NCBI GenBank assembly: GCA_009746045.1 | Contig: RPFO01001309.1 | Location: 147,501 to 211,500, forward strand | DNA: 64,000 nucleotides | DNA from: Mesostigma viride | Lineage: Eukaryota > Streptophyta > Mesostigmatophyceae > Mesostigmatales > Mesostigmataceae | Direction of reading: 5' to 3' | Shown: piece after piece, positions 12,960 through 23,278 of the stretch | Layout of the letters: every line of letters begins with the position of its first letter | Numbering within the stretch: position 1 is the first letter of the stretch | Made by a program: the position numbers and the translations under genes | Notes under the pieces: generated by a model | The model's database searches: none | Seen by the model: the letters and a program-made list of their open reading frames with translations, nothing else | Told to the model about the DNA's origin: nothing

Positions 12960-13438
12960 CCCACGCCAACGCCCACGCCCACGCTCACGCCCACGCCCAC
13001 GCCCACGCCCACGCCCACGCCCACGCCCACGCCCACGCCCACGCCCACGCCCACGCCCACGCCCACGCCCACGCCCACGCCCACGCCCACGCCCACGCCC
13101 ACGCCCACGCCCACGCCCACGCCCACGCCCACGCCCACGCCCACGCCCACGCCCACGCCCACGCCCACGCCCACGCCCACGCTCACGCCCACGCCCACGC
13201 CCACTCCAACGCCCACTCCCACGCCCACGCCCACGCGCACGCCTACGCCCACGCCCACGCCCACGCCCACGCCCACGCCCATGCCAACGCCCACGCCCAC
13301 GCCCACGCCCACGCCCACGCCCACGCCCACGCCCACACCCACACCCACGCCCACGCCCACGCCCACGCCCACGCCCACGCCCGCGCCCATGCGCACGCTC
13401 ACGCCCACGCCCACGCCCACGCCCGCGCCTGCGCCCAC
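12960..13438. repeat. (CCCACG)n hexanucleotide array, second block
   Basis: About 480 bases of CCCACG with occasional CCCACT, CCCATG and CCCGCG variants. It is preceded and followed by a related 100-base spacer (about 12858-12959 and 13438-13553), so the two arrays form a higher-order repeat of about 580 bases. Confidence 0.95.
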
Positions 13439-13705
13439 CCTAGCCTCACCCCTACTCCAAGCCACAAATGCACCGTAAGCCACAGCCAGAAGTACAGCAC
13501 AGCAGCGACAATTGCAGACTTAGCCCAGACACACACCTACCCACGTCAATGCCCCTGCCCAGAGACTCGCGGCCTCATCCCACCCCCCTGCACAAACAGT
13601 TCCCAAACAAAAGAAAAGGCAAACAAAAGGAACAAGAGTAGCAAGCTGCATTGCGAGCACATATGCCAGTTCTGGTGCACATGCCAGGCCGAAAGCAACT
13701 CATGA

Positions 13706-13898
13706 TTGCCCCTGCCCCTGCCCCTGCCCCTACCCCTGCCCCTGCCCCTGCCCCTGCCCCTGCCCCTGCCCCTGCCCCTGCCCCTGCCCCTGCCCCTGCC
13801 CCTGCCCCTGCCCCTGCCCCTGCCCCTGCCCCTGCCCCTGCCCCTGCCCCTGCCCCTGCCCCTGCCCCTGCCCCTGCCCCTGCTCCTGCCCCTGCCAT
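13706..13898. repeat. (CCCCTG)n hexanucleotide array
   Basis: About 32 copies of CCCCTG with one CCCCTA and one CTCCTG variant. A different hexamer from the preceding arrays. ORFs across it (Pro-Ala, Leu-Pro, Ala-Gly) are artefacts. Confidence 0.95.
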
Positions 13899-14417
13899 CA
13901 CCATTCTAACCACCACACATTACGAAAAGCAAGAAGAAATTATAATAATAAGAAGAAGAAATTATAAGAAGAAGAAATAATAATAATAAACAAGCACAAA
14001 GTTGACTGCACATGCGACTGTACCAGTAGGCACGTAGCAAATTTTAGCTGCAGCTTCAATTTCAACTTCATTGCAATTGCAAGTGTGACTGCATGTCTAA
14101 TTGCACTACCAATGCCTAATGCCCACTCCATGTGCCCAGTGCGAATGCAATTCAAAAGCAACATGCAATCGAAATTACAGCTGAAGCCGGCTATTAACAA
14201 AGATATTTAAAGCAGTTGTTAACTACAGAGACCCAATGAAAATGCAAATGCAATGAAAAAGCAACAGAAGTTGAAGCCACTGCCACTCTACCTGCCGACA
14301 GTAACACCACCGCCAGCATCCACGCATATCCCAACGACAAGGAAATAGAATTGCCCAAAGCCAGACATACATTGGGACGCATAAGCAAACGGCAACGCAA
14401 GCGCACATGCAAATGTA

Positions 14418-14475
14418 TACGCAAAGGCAAAGGCAAAGGCAAACGCAAACGCAAACGCAAACGCAAACGCAAGCT
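14418..14475. repeat. (GGCAAA)/(CGCAAA) hexanucleotide array
   Basis: About nine copies; the first are AGGCAA-type and the rest ACGCAA-type. Short Lys/Arg or Gln/Thr ORFs arise from it. Confidence 0.85.
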
Positions 14476-15097
14476 TGTCATGTACCTACGCTTAACTGCA
14501 AACGCAAACTGTGCACGAAGCAAAAAGATTGGATGGCCAAGATCATGGCAAATACGAGGGCCGAAAACAATCCAACTTCATCTAAATGTCCGAAATCCTC
14601 ACGACGTTTCGATGCGCGCTTGAATGTCGAAGGCCTGCGCCGATTATCGATCATAAGTCGAATGTGTAATTGTCGGCTTATGAGAACTGCTTTGCGACAG
14701 TATCACGTCAGGCCGTTCCTGTGCAGCCATTTTCCCTGTGCAGCGGGTGGACAACGTTCACTTTCCGCATTATTCATGGCTATCGAAGTTAATTCTTACC
14801 GACCCCGGCTGCCATGGCCACTGACCACGCATATCAAGTTCAGGTATTCCCGACCTGTAGCGCAGCAGATTTCTGTTGGAAGGCATCCTAAGCATCGTGA
14901 TAAAAGAAATCCGAACAATAGACATTCATGCTGCATCTAAGGACATTATGGCATTTGTATATACTGCAAGTACATGTATCGACATTGCCGTGATTGCTAA
15001 CCCCGACTCACCATGAACAGGAACTTTCCCTCTGCCTCCATGAAATGTACTTCGTGAAATGTACTGTAATACATATGATGTACTACGATGATAATCA
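14476..15097. other. Interior of the 8.3 kb transposon before the palindrome
   Basis: Unique sequence with no recognisable domain in any frame. The frame 14407-14940 is a continuation of the CAAACG repeat and is not supported as a gene. Confidence 0.45.
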
Positions 15098-15712
15098 TCC
15101 CAGCAAAGCCATAGTACACCTTCCGTTTCGACCGCCATGTCGGCCACTAGTCCGGATAGCTCAATGTGCACCTGACCTTGACACTAATCGCACAAACAGC
15201 CACAATTTTGCAAGCAAGAAGACATGGCTACCTCGGCATTTCATGAAATGTACTTCGTGAAATGCATTTCGTGAAATGTACTAAGGAACGTGATTGGCCG
15301 GCGTTCGCTCGCCAAATCTCGCAAAATGTACTAAGGCACGTGATTGGTCCCGCAAAATGTACTAAGGAACGTGATTGGCCGGCGAAGATTCTGTTTGCTG
15401 CAATTAAAATTCCCTACAGAATCTTCGCCGGCCAATCACGTTCCTTAGTACATTTTGCGGGACCAATCACGTGCCTTGGTACATTTTGCGAGATTTGGCG
15501 AGCGAACGCCGGCCAATCACGTTCCTTAGTACATTTCACGAAATGCATTTCACGAAGTACATTTCATGAAATGCCGAGGTAGCCATGTCTTCTTGCTTGC
15601 AAAATTGTGGCTGTTTGTGCGATTAGTGTCAAGGTCAGGTGCACATTGAGCTATCCGGACTAGTGGCCGACATGGCGGTCGAAACGGAAGGTGTGCTATG
15701 GCTTTGCTGGGA
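15098..15712. repeat. 615-bp palindrome (297-bp arms, 21-bp loop)
   Basis: 15098-15394 is the near-perfect reverse complement of 15416-15712. Each arm holds three copies of a word of the form AAATGTACTAAGGAACGTG followed by ATTGG, two of them joined to GCCGGCG. Each arm also holds the first codons of a reading frame that starts MAVETEGVLW and points outward. Only the right-hand copy continues into a longer frame. Confidence 0.93.
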
Positions 15713-16145
15713 CATAATCGTGGCTATCTGCTTCCTGGCTTTCGCTATCATGGTGATGGGACACCATGGGAAGCGCAAGTTCGCAGCCATAGTGCTAAGC
15801 GGCAGCACCCATGCCGGCAGCCTAGTGACCGACGAGACGTTCGACTGTAAGTGCGGCCACGAGTGCATGAAGCCCATTAGAATATCACATCTCCAGGCAT
15901 TGCGAAGCGCCTGGTTTTCGCCCGGGCGGAAGCAAGAGGACAGGAAGGCGGCGATAAAGCAGCAGCTGCACCAGGGGGGGTACGACGCCATAACCACGAT
16001 GTCGTCATCTACTCGTCACAAGTTCGTTCATTGCGCTGGTTGTCGGTTCGTTCTCGACGGGGGAGTCAAGGATATGAACATAGGGTTTGTGACCCCTTTT
16101 CACTTTCGCGTTTCACTTTCGAGGCGGCCTTCAGGCACTGCCTGA
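15672..16145 (+). CDS. Hypothetical protein with Cys-rich motif, possible transposase N-terminus
   Basis: ATG at 15672 inside the right palindrome arm. About 157 residues with a hydrophobic segment near residues 9-31, then a CKCGHEC cluster, an R-x-x-F/W region, a polar helix rich in K and Q, and a VHCAGCRFV segment. After a likely one-base shift near 16105 the sequence continues as FEAAFRHCLKISNHVW. The pattern of a Cys cluster, an AGxRFV-like strand and a Cys-x-x-x-Phe-like helix is reminiscent of N-terminal parts of some eukaryotic transposase-like proteins, but no family can be named. The upstream CCAAT/CACGTG-like words could be its promoter. Confidence 0.4.
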   Translation: MAVETEGVLWLCWDIIVAICFLAFAIMVMGHHGKRKFAAIVLSGSTHAGSLVTDETFDCKCGHECMKPIRISHLQALRSAWFSPGRKQEDRKAAIKQQLHQGGYDAITTMSSSTRHKFVHCAGCRFVLDGGVKDMNIGFVTPFHFRVSLSRRPSGTA

Positions 16146-16453
16146 AAATTAGCAACCACGTTTGGAACTCTTCGGACCACCTGTGAAACTAATCACATTT
16201 GATGATGTGCTGGCGGGCCTGGGCATCGCATTTGAGCATTACTTCGAGCAGGGCTCAACAAGCTCGATTCGCCAACTCAACCCGAAGAAGCCCTAAGCTG
16301 CGGTAAGACATATATTTGTGTGGATGGCTCTTGATATCATGCTGAATTTCTAGTCTTCTCTAGATGGACAGTTCATGTGCAGCCATACAGGTCATCCATG
16401 TGTGTTTTAACCATGTTGCATGTGCCACAGATATTATGAGCAGTATTTACTAA

Positions 16454-17645
16454 GTGTGCTGGAGTCGTTGTTGCATGCTTGTTGTATTTCACAGTTCACG
16501 CCTGCATGAATGCATCGTTGATACTAATGATTATTCATATTGCATGACTGTTCTATTGGGGACGCCGCGCTTGATGTCACAACGTGGCCGAAAGGGTGCA
16601 TCCACCGCTGACGGCCGGTGGGTGAAATCGATGGACGCATTTCCGAAGAAGCCAGCCGCGGGCCACACCCATGGCGCGGGCGGGGGCGCGGGCGGGGGCG
16701 GGGGCGGGGGAGAAGGCGCGGGTGCGGGCGCGGGCGCCACCCAAGACGCGGGCGCGGGCGCGGGCCCGGGCGGGGGCGGGGGCGGGGGCGCAGGCGCCGG
16801 CGCGGGTGCGGGCGCGGGCGCCACCCAAGGCGCGCGCGCGGGCGCGGGCGGGGGTGGGGGCGGGGGAGAAGGCGCGGGTGCGGGCGCGGGCGCCACCCAA
16901 GACGCGGGCGCGGGCGCGGGCCCGGGCGGGGCGGGGGCGGGGGCGCAGGCGCCGGCGCGGGTGCGGGCGCGGGCGCCACCCAAGGCGCGCGCGCGGGCGC
17001 GGGCGGGGTGGGGGCGCAGGCGCCGGCGCGGGTGCGGGCGCGGGCGCCACCGCCGACTTGGATGATGAGCCAGCAACCGAAGCCGAGAGGGAGAGGCACC
17101 GCTCTTCGAAGGTGTTCGATCTCGAAGTGTTTTGGGGCCCGGATATGACCGTGTATGTCCGCTGGCGCCTAGCCGCATCGGAGACGTTGGTAAATGCACC
17201 GGTGAACAAGTGGCAGCCCACAGGGCCTAATGGCGAGGCTTGTGACGGGGTCACGCCCATTGGGTACACCCCGCAGGGAGATCCTGTCTATGGGTGCCTC
17301 CTCATAGAGCGTGGCAAGGCCCCCAAAGGAAGTCCTGGTCTAGTGCCGCTTTTTGAATGGGACGAGGGCGGTGCCAGGAGATGTACCTGCGCTAGCCTTC
17401 ACAGCCTTTTTCCTGACATCGTCGCCGCTGAGAAGCAGCAGTTGCTGGACGGATGGATTGAGCAGGTGCCAAAGTCCGTGGAGGATGTGCGTGCCAACAA
17501 CGAGAATCTGTTCGACATCATGGAGCAAAAGCTCAAAGAGAAGCGTGAACTGCAAGCGAACAAGGCGGTACCCTTACCGCTGCGATCTGCAGGCGACCAG
17601 TCGGTTGCGCGGGCAACACGAGCACTGAGGCTGCCCATAAAATAA
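16454..17645 (+). CDS. Hypothetical protein with GC-rich hexamer-encoded linker
   Basis: The frame open from 16671 to 17645 runs through a GGGCGC-type repeat (Ala/Gly/Arg-rich, about 120 residues) into a non-repetitive C-terminal half of about 200 residues. That half contains VRWRLAASE, a CTCASLHSLFPDI segment and a charged helical tail. It has normal amino-acid variety and looks truly coding. Several frames cross the repeat, so the N-terminus is uncertain; the frame from 16454 joins a different reading of the repeat. No family recognised. It lies upstream of, and codirectional with, 17748-18488. Confidence 0.5.
16670..17052. repeat. GGGCGC-type hexanucleotide array
   Basis: Highly G/C-rich array of GGGCGC, GGGTGC and GGGGGC units with recurring CACCCAAGACGC and CACCCAAGGCGC blocks, repeated about four times as a higher-order unit of about 120 bases. 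It lies within the coding-like segment 16671-17645. Confidence 0.9.
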
Positions 17646-17747
17646 GTAATCTCACACGTCGCTTGCCCTGCCCGCGAGATTCAAGCGCAGATCAACCGCG
17701 CATGTGCGCCCGCTGCGCGAGGGAGCACATCAACGGCAACGCCCGCT

Positions 17748-18488
17748 TTGCGCACACTGATTTCCGGCAGGCACACCTTCAAGGTGAATGGAAGCCTCAT
17801 ACGACGCAGCGACCTACTCGTTGTTAAGCGGCCAGCCGTCACCTGCGGGCAGGGAATGCCGTGGGCACCACACATGCTGGTGAAGGTCCTTGATCTGGAA
17901 GGCGATCGCACGGAGCGTGACAGCATTGTCGCCTCTCCTTACTACGCACCGTCGTGGACGGGCCAGTTTTCTAGAGTGACATTAGGTGGCGGCAGCGCAG
18001 GGATGACGGTCCCCATTTCTGATGTACACCTGCAGCACTGGACAGTGGGCGGTACGGCAGAGGTGCACCAGCCTGAGCTGATCAGTACCGGCAAACTGTC
18101 AGCTGCCACGGTGGCGGCGTTGAAAGAGCACCCGCAGATTGACTTTGAGCATTACAAGACTGCCACCGCCGCCAGGGCAGCAGCAAAGGATGACTGCAAT
18201 GCCTACTTTGCCGAGCATGGAGCACGTGCGCTTATCGGGATGCGCCTGTGTGCCCTGTTTCCGGGGATAGCGAGGAAGAGGGAGCGCTTCCATGGCTGGG
18301 TCACTAAGGTTCAGGAAAGGGGAGGTCACCTGCTCATCAAGGCGATGTGGGCTGATGGGCAGTATGAGGACTATCATGCCCTGGCGGAGGTGACGCAGTT
18401 CGTGTGCGGCTGCCCACACCCAGTCGAGGCATTTGGCCGCGCTCGCTTCTTTCCACAGGAGCTAGGCTGGCACCGTGAACGCAGGTGA
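17748..18488 (+). CDS. Hypothetical protein, 246 residues
   Basis: Open frame with well-mixed composition and G/C-rich third positions. The C-terminal part has RFHGWVTKVQ...LLIKAMWADGQYEDY, a pattern that recalls small beta-barrel (Tudor- or chromo-like) modules, but the resemblance is weak. It follows the 16671-17645 frame by about 100 bases, and a spliced single gene is possible. No transposase catalytic motif was seen. It presumably belongs to the 8.3 kb transposon or is host sequence captured by it. Confidence 0.5.
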   Translation: MRTLISGRHTFKVNGSLIRRSDLLVVKRPAVTCGQGMPWAPHMLVKVLDLEGDRTERDSIVASPYYAPSWTGQFSRVTLGGGSAGMTVPISDVHLQHWTVGGTAEVHQPELISTGKLSAATVAALKEHPQIDFEHYKTATAARAAAKDDCNAYFAEHGARALIGMRLCALFPGIARKRERFHGWVTKVQERGGHLLIKAMWADGQYEDYHALAEVTQFVCGCPHPVEAFGRARFFPQELGWHRERR

Positions 18489-18534
18489 TGGCACCCACAT
18501 AGACGATGCCGTCCCTGCTGTGCACAGTGACAGT

Positions 18535-18702
18535 GAAGGCGGGGAGGAGGAGGAAGAGGGAGAGAAAGAGGGGGAGAAAGAGGGGGAGGAGGAGGGGGAG
18601 GAGGAGGGAGAGGGGGAGGGAGAGGGGGAGGGAGAATGGGAGGGGGAGGGGGAGGAGGAAGAGGGAGAGGGAGAGGGAGAGGAGGATGCGGAATGGGAGC
18701 CG
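18535..18702. repeat. Purine tract (GAGGGA/GAGGAG-type)
   Basis: About 170 bases of almost pure G and A, in units of about six bases. It encodes Glu/Gly repeats on the plus strand and Pro/Ser/Leu on the minus strand. Probably noncoding, just past the 17748-18488 stop. Confidence 0.9.
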
Positions 18703-19142
18703 GGGATATGACTGGTAGATGAGACGGTGCCATCTACCGGCGCATGGAATGAAGTGGTAGACAAGTTTACTCATGGTTGTCGGCAAGTAGAGCATGCACG
18801 CCTGGCCTAGCTGAATTTAAATCAATGAGTTGAGTTTGGAGAGGCTGCATTTTGCTTGGATGAAGAATGTGTTAGCATGGCCAAACTTTTATGGCTTGTA
18901 GCCAAATCCTCTTGGGGTATGTGCACAGTGTACTAGCGGTGTTGTGCAATTGCGAGGATTCCTGTCTTGTAGCGATGTGGCCTCTCACCCTGCAGCCTGG
19001 TAGATGTGTTGGCATGCAGCCACCCATCATTGGTCATCCGATCTGGTGTGATTTGCATTTGCACACCTTGTATTAAGGCCATGATATGATGATGTCTTGT
19101 TATTTGTGTATATGCGAAAAGAGGCATAATATGCTTGTATAT
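18703..19142. other. Interior of the 8.3 kb transposon after the purine tract
   Basis: Unique, moderately AT-rich sequence with no recognisable coding frame. Could be the 3' untranslated part of the preceding coding segments. Confidence 0.4.
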
Positions 19143-19870
19143 AGTGCTAGCAAATGTCACTACCTTTACCTATGCCTGACCTTACAAGTTGAGGATGGTC
19201 TAATGTAGTGGCAAACAGGTTATTTACAACAATTCACAGTTTTCTGACATAGTTTGAGGCAACTATACTTACCAAAATGCTTGAAAAAGGCAAAAATTGC
19301 ACCATTTATGCTAGCAAACGTCACTATTTTGAGATCAAACTGGGCCCAAACTTGGCCCATGGTCTAATCTAGTGGTGTTTAGGTTGCTTCCAACATTTCA
19401 TAGCTTTCTGACATAGTTTGATATTGTTTAGTAGCTTACACTGAGCAAAATGCTTGAAAATGGCAAAAAATGCACCATTTATGCTAGCAAACGTCACTAT
19501 TTTGACGTCAGACTGAGCCCAAACTTGGCCCATGGTGTAATCTAGTGGTGTTTAGGTTGCTTCCAATATTTCATAGCTTTATGACGTAGTTTGATATTGT
19601 TTAGTAGCTTACACTGAGCAAAATGCTTGAAAATGGCAAAAAATGCAGTATTTATGATAGCAAACGTCACTATTTTGAGTTCAGATTGACCCCAAACTTT
19701 GTGCATGGTCTATTCTAGTGGTAATTAGGTTGCTTGCAAATATCCATGATGGTTTGACGTGATTTAGTACTGTTTCCTATTTATTACTATTTAATTTAAC
19801 AAAAAATGACAAAAATGTACCTTCATTGCTAGCAAATGTCACCAAGATGACGTCCGATCGATACCAAACT
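19143..19870. repeat. Satellite with a unit of about 170 bp, 4-5 copies
   Basis: The phrase GCTAGCAAAYGTCACT recurs near 19147, 19311, 19483 and 19829, with a variant (GATAGCAAACGTCAC) near 19653. The period is 163-176 bases. It sits near the right terminus of the host transposon and is related in reverse orientation to the 184-bp satellite at 2320-3090. Confidence 0.85.
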
Positions 19871-21912
19871 TTGTACGAGGTCTATTTTGGTTGCAAACAT
19901 CATGCATGACAATTTTCAGCATAAAAAGACAAACTTCGGTACGAAGTACATTTTGCGTGCTGGAGTACATTCTTAATGGCTGGTAGGGATTCAGCCTACT
20001 AGGGGTAGCTGAGGGAATGCGTCCTGAAGTGGGACGAATAGGAGCACGCTGAGGGGTACTGTACGAGGAGGGCGAGCGTCGGGATGAGGGGGAGCACCCG
20101 AAAGGAACTTGGGGCACTCACGTTTAAGATGACCTACTTCCTTACAATGATAGCATGAAATATGAGAGACATCCAGAGCTGAAAGGTCAGTAACGCAGAT
20201 ATCTAATTCTTCTACATAGGAGTTCTCCTCCTCAGGGGTAAGGCTAATATTATTAATACGGGAACGGGTAGGAAGAGAAGGAGTGGTGAAGAAATCTGCT
20301 ACTCGTAAGAGATGCTGACGCACATGCTTGAGGGGCAGATCAGTAAAACGGTAGGCAGAGAACTGGCGCTTGACTTCACGTAATAAGGGTCTACTGAGGC
20401 CTTGTAGGAAGCGAGCACGTACTTCTGCGCCCGACAAATCCCTAATTCGTACCATCTGTGCATCAAATTCTTTCATATACTCCTTAAACGATTTAGTACC
20501 CTGCTGCAAGGTACCAAAGGCTAATCTATCCTGCCAATCTGCATCAGGAGGGACTAAATGGTTCTCTAAACGCTTAAACAATTCTGCTACTGAGTTAGGG
20601 TAGGCATGAGAGGCCAAAGACTCACACTGGATGAGGTTAGCAAGCTCAGGAGTAATACAGGTAGTAAGATAGTGAGGGACTAGTACAGCATCAGAGAGAC
20701 GCCATCTATTATGATTTTGCCACGACTCTGTATTCTGGGTAAGCAACATAATAAAAGTGAAAAACTGTTGAGGGGTAGACTTAACATCCAACTTGGGTAG
20801 GTTAGCAAAGAGGGGAAGAGCAGGAGGTTTAGGGGGATTAGACAAGTCAGTTTTACCCATAGGGCCACTGTCTTCCACTGCTACATACGAGGGATAGAAA
20901 GAAGGAAGAGGAAAGGTTTTGGATAGAGGTCTAGAAGGGGCCACCGTTTCAGGATGGTGCCCGTAGGAGAAGGGGACAGTATATTGCTCACGAAGGGAGG
21001 AGTAGGCAAAATGATCATAATTTCTGTCATCTAGAGGCATGGTGCTGAAATCACTATTAACTTCTAAATCAGCCACACGGGTAGGGACCTGGGCAGCCTC
21101 GTAGGCCGTATCAGGGTAGGACCAGGAAGCAGGTGGGTAAAAGGGAACTGCACTAGGGCGCCCAGAAGGGCCGACAGGGGCAGAGGTACGACCCGTGTTA
21201 AAAGCAGGGATGGAAGGCACAGGATGGGGAGGAGGCCTAGAAGCATTGTCAGGGAGTGAGGACCTACTTGAGGGTTGAGCCAAGGTTGCAGGAGGGGCAG
21301 GGGCCTGGTTCAGGGTAAAGGAGGGGTCATCACTAAATCTGACATGCATACGTTGTTCATAGGTAGGTGGGGTAATTGAGGGACGACGGCGACCACCAGT
21401 AACAGGAGAAGGAGGTGAGGTACGCAGATTACCTTGAGGAGTGAGATGGTGCACCGTTTCCAAGGAGTCCCGTCGGTTACCACGAGTATTGTTATTGTTA
21501 TTATTATTATTATTAGTAGTAGTAGTAGTATTGGTAGGTATAGGCGACATATCTCCACCCACTGGATCCATCCTTAATTAAGTAAAGGAATAGGAATCAA
21601 AAAGGAAGCAATAAAGGAAAAAGGAAAAACCTTGAATGTCTTAAACAAAGAAACAATTAAAATCAATCCTTTTTAACCACAGTAATGGATAGGGAACCAA
21701 ACTCTAAGGTGAGAGGAGTATCTGAGGTAGATGAGGATGCAGCCCGTTTAGGGGGAGAAGAAGGAGGGGTAGCAAAAACTAGAGCTTCTACAGGAGGACG
21801 ACCATGAGGAATAATAAACGTACATGTAGGCCTAAATCTGATTCACTATGGTCTATAAGGAATTGCTGAGCTTCCTCGAAGGTAACAAATTTCTTATACC
21901 TAACTACGTTAT

Positions 21913-23120
21913 CAAAGAGACAACCAGCGCAGGCCAGAAATCGGGAGAATCCGGACCATGGTAGCTCGAGCCTGCCGTTATCTATCCCGCGTTTTCGAGT
22001 CGTTCAGGATGATGAAGATGAATGGTGATGGAAATGTGTATCCTTGTGCATTGAAATTATGGCTGGCTTACGTGTGGAGCGACTAGATGACCTAGACGGT
22101 GGGGCCGGAAACAGCATGCTTGATCATGCAGGGCGTGTGTTTCGAGCCTAACTGGCCGGGAGTGTCTAGTGGTGAGCACCATTGCTGCGATCGCTCTCCC
22201 ACCATTTACGAGGAAATACCCGCAAATGGAAAACCACTGAAAAGGTCTAGCTAGTCAGTCATCACGTTAGCCATGCCATGATTCCAAACGTCCAAGAACT
22301 GCACACGGTGCAAAGGCAAAAAGCCGGAGGACAGCACTTTCAAATGTGCGGCGGGAACCAAAAGCCCGCGGATGCCAGAAAACATCGTGTTGCGGCAGCG
22401 ACGCGACGATGTGGACAACGAATCCAGTGCCAAGCTCGGAACGGCCGCAAAGGAGATCTGGCATCACAGGGTTCAGATGTGCGGAGATACTATGCGATCC
22501 AGCCGGTCCACGACCTGTTTGTAGAGCTTGTGCCAAGGGGCAGCACCGAACAGATGTGGGTGACGTTGCAAAAAACATCGGACTTGACGGAGCATAATGG
22601 CTCGGTCATAGTCTTTGACCAATAAACGCTGCAAGAGTTCAACAAGAGTCGTGATGAAATCAACACGATAAGAACAAAGACGGGAAAAACGATGTAACTG
22701 AGAAAGAACAACACCATATTTTGCTGTGTGGGAAAGGAGACTGTGAATATCGGGGTAACGAATAAAAGGAATTTGCTGGTATTTAGGATCCTTGCGCTTA
22801 TCATAGACAGCCGTACGCCAGCCCTTCTTGTTATGGGTAATGTTAAGATCGAGGTAATTGCAATGAGTATCCTCCGACGTGAGCTTTAATGTGAGGGACG
22901 CTTGCGGGTAGATGCCAGGCAGACCAGCGGTGATATACAAATGGGTTGCGAAATCAGGGTTGTCGAAAGCGATGACATCATCAATGTATCGACATGTATG
23001 GATAAAACGCCTGATGAGAACATCATCGTTTGAGGCAATGAGATTCTCCATGAATGCAAGCTCATAAGTGTATAGATAGAGGTTTGCAAGGAGCCCGGCA
23101 CAGTTAGTGCCCATAGGGTT
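21913..23120 (-). mobile_element. 5'-truncated reverse-transcriptase element (Penelope-like candidate)
   Basis: Flanked by ACTACGTTAT at 21903-21912 and 23121-23130. Removal restores the viroplasmin-like ORF. The element starts abruptly inside an RT domain, so it is truncated at its 5' end, as is usual for target-primed insertions. No TIRs, LTRs or poly(A) tail were seen. Confidence 0.8.
22473..23114 (-). pseudogene. Reverse transcriptase fragment, Penelope-like candidate
   Basis: A 213-residue frame covering the C-terminal half of an RT: MGTNCAGLLANLYLY, then RYIDDVIAFDN with the catalytic DD, then YLDLNITHNKKG and a YDKRKDPKYQQIPF segment, ending in a helical thumb-like part. This combination resembles RTs of Penelope-like elements with an N-terminal GIY-YIG domain; that domain would be lost by truncation. 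No GIY-YIG is visible downstream of the RT stop. Assignment to Penelope-like rather than another non-LTR group is from memory of motifs. Confidence 0.65.
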
Positions 23121-23278
23121 ACTACGTTATTATATGTACGGTTTTGCACTATCTTCCTAGCATCTGACCAAGAAAGGAAAATGGCTGACCATTGAGGGGT
23201 AATAACTACGTAATATTTGGCTAAGCTATTGTCACTGGACGAATGGGAAGGAGCAGTAAAAACACGACGCTGGCTCAT

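Larger units (their letters stand above)
11694..19988. mobile_element. 8.3 kb TIR DNA transposon inside gag of Gypsy-1
   Basis: Terminal inverted repeats of about 32 bases (CCCTGCCAGCC... and CCCTACCAGCC..., sharing TTAAGAATGTACTCCAGCAC), flanked by ATT at 11691-11693 and 19989-19991. Excision of the element with one ATT restores the gag sequence seen in Gypsy-2. The element holds hexanucleotide arrays, a 615-bp palindrome, two or three plus-strand coding-like segments and a 170-bp satellite near the right end. A 3-bp duplication is seen in CACTA and PIF/Harbinger elements, but the termini match neither, so the superfamily is left open. Confidence 0.85.
11541..21571 (-). pseudogene. gag of Gypsy-1, split by the 8.3 kb TIR transposon
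   Basis: Starts at ATG 21571 and is open to 19992. After the inserted transposon it continues from 11693 to the stop at 11541-11543. Seen: an N-terminal Asn/Thr-rich stretch encoded by AAC/AAT repeats, a central capsid-like retrotransposon gag region (about residues 230-400), and one zinc knuckle CX2CX4HX4C near 20140. The frame is otherwise intact, so transposon insertion is the main lesion. The last codons carry the G8 slippery run for the shift into pol. Confidence 0.88.
21663..23278 (-). pseudogene. Viroplasmin-like ORF of Gypsy-1, split by a retroelement
   Basis: Small ORF upstream of gag, starting at 23278. The N-terminal half (AKYYVVITP, then IFLSWSDARK) lies at 23278-23131. The rest (YKKFVTFEEAQ) continues from about 21912 after the inserted element 21913-23120, and the stop is at 21663-21665. 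See 56212-56616 for the intact version. The insertion duplicated ten bases and severed the domain. Confidence 0.8.

Noticed and set aside
12294-13483. Pro-Arg, His-Ala, Thr-Pro and Gly-Val ORFs
   Set aside because: Produced by the CCCACG hexamer arrays; all frames open.
18475-18718. Glu/Gly-rich ORFs
   Set aside because: Read-through of the purine tract after the stop of the preceding frame.
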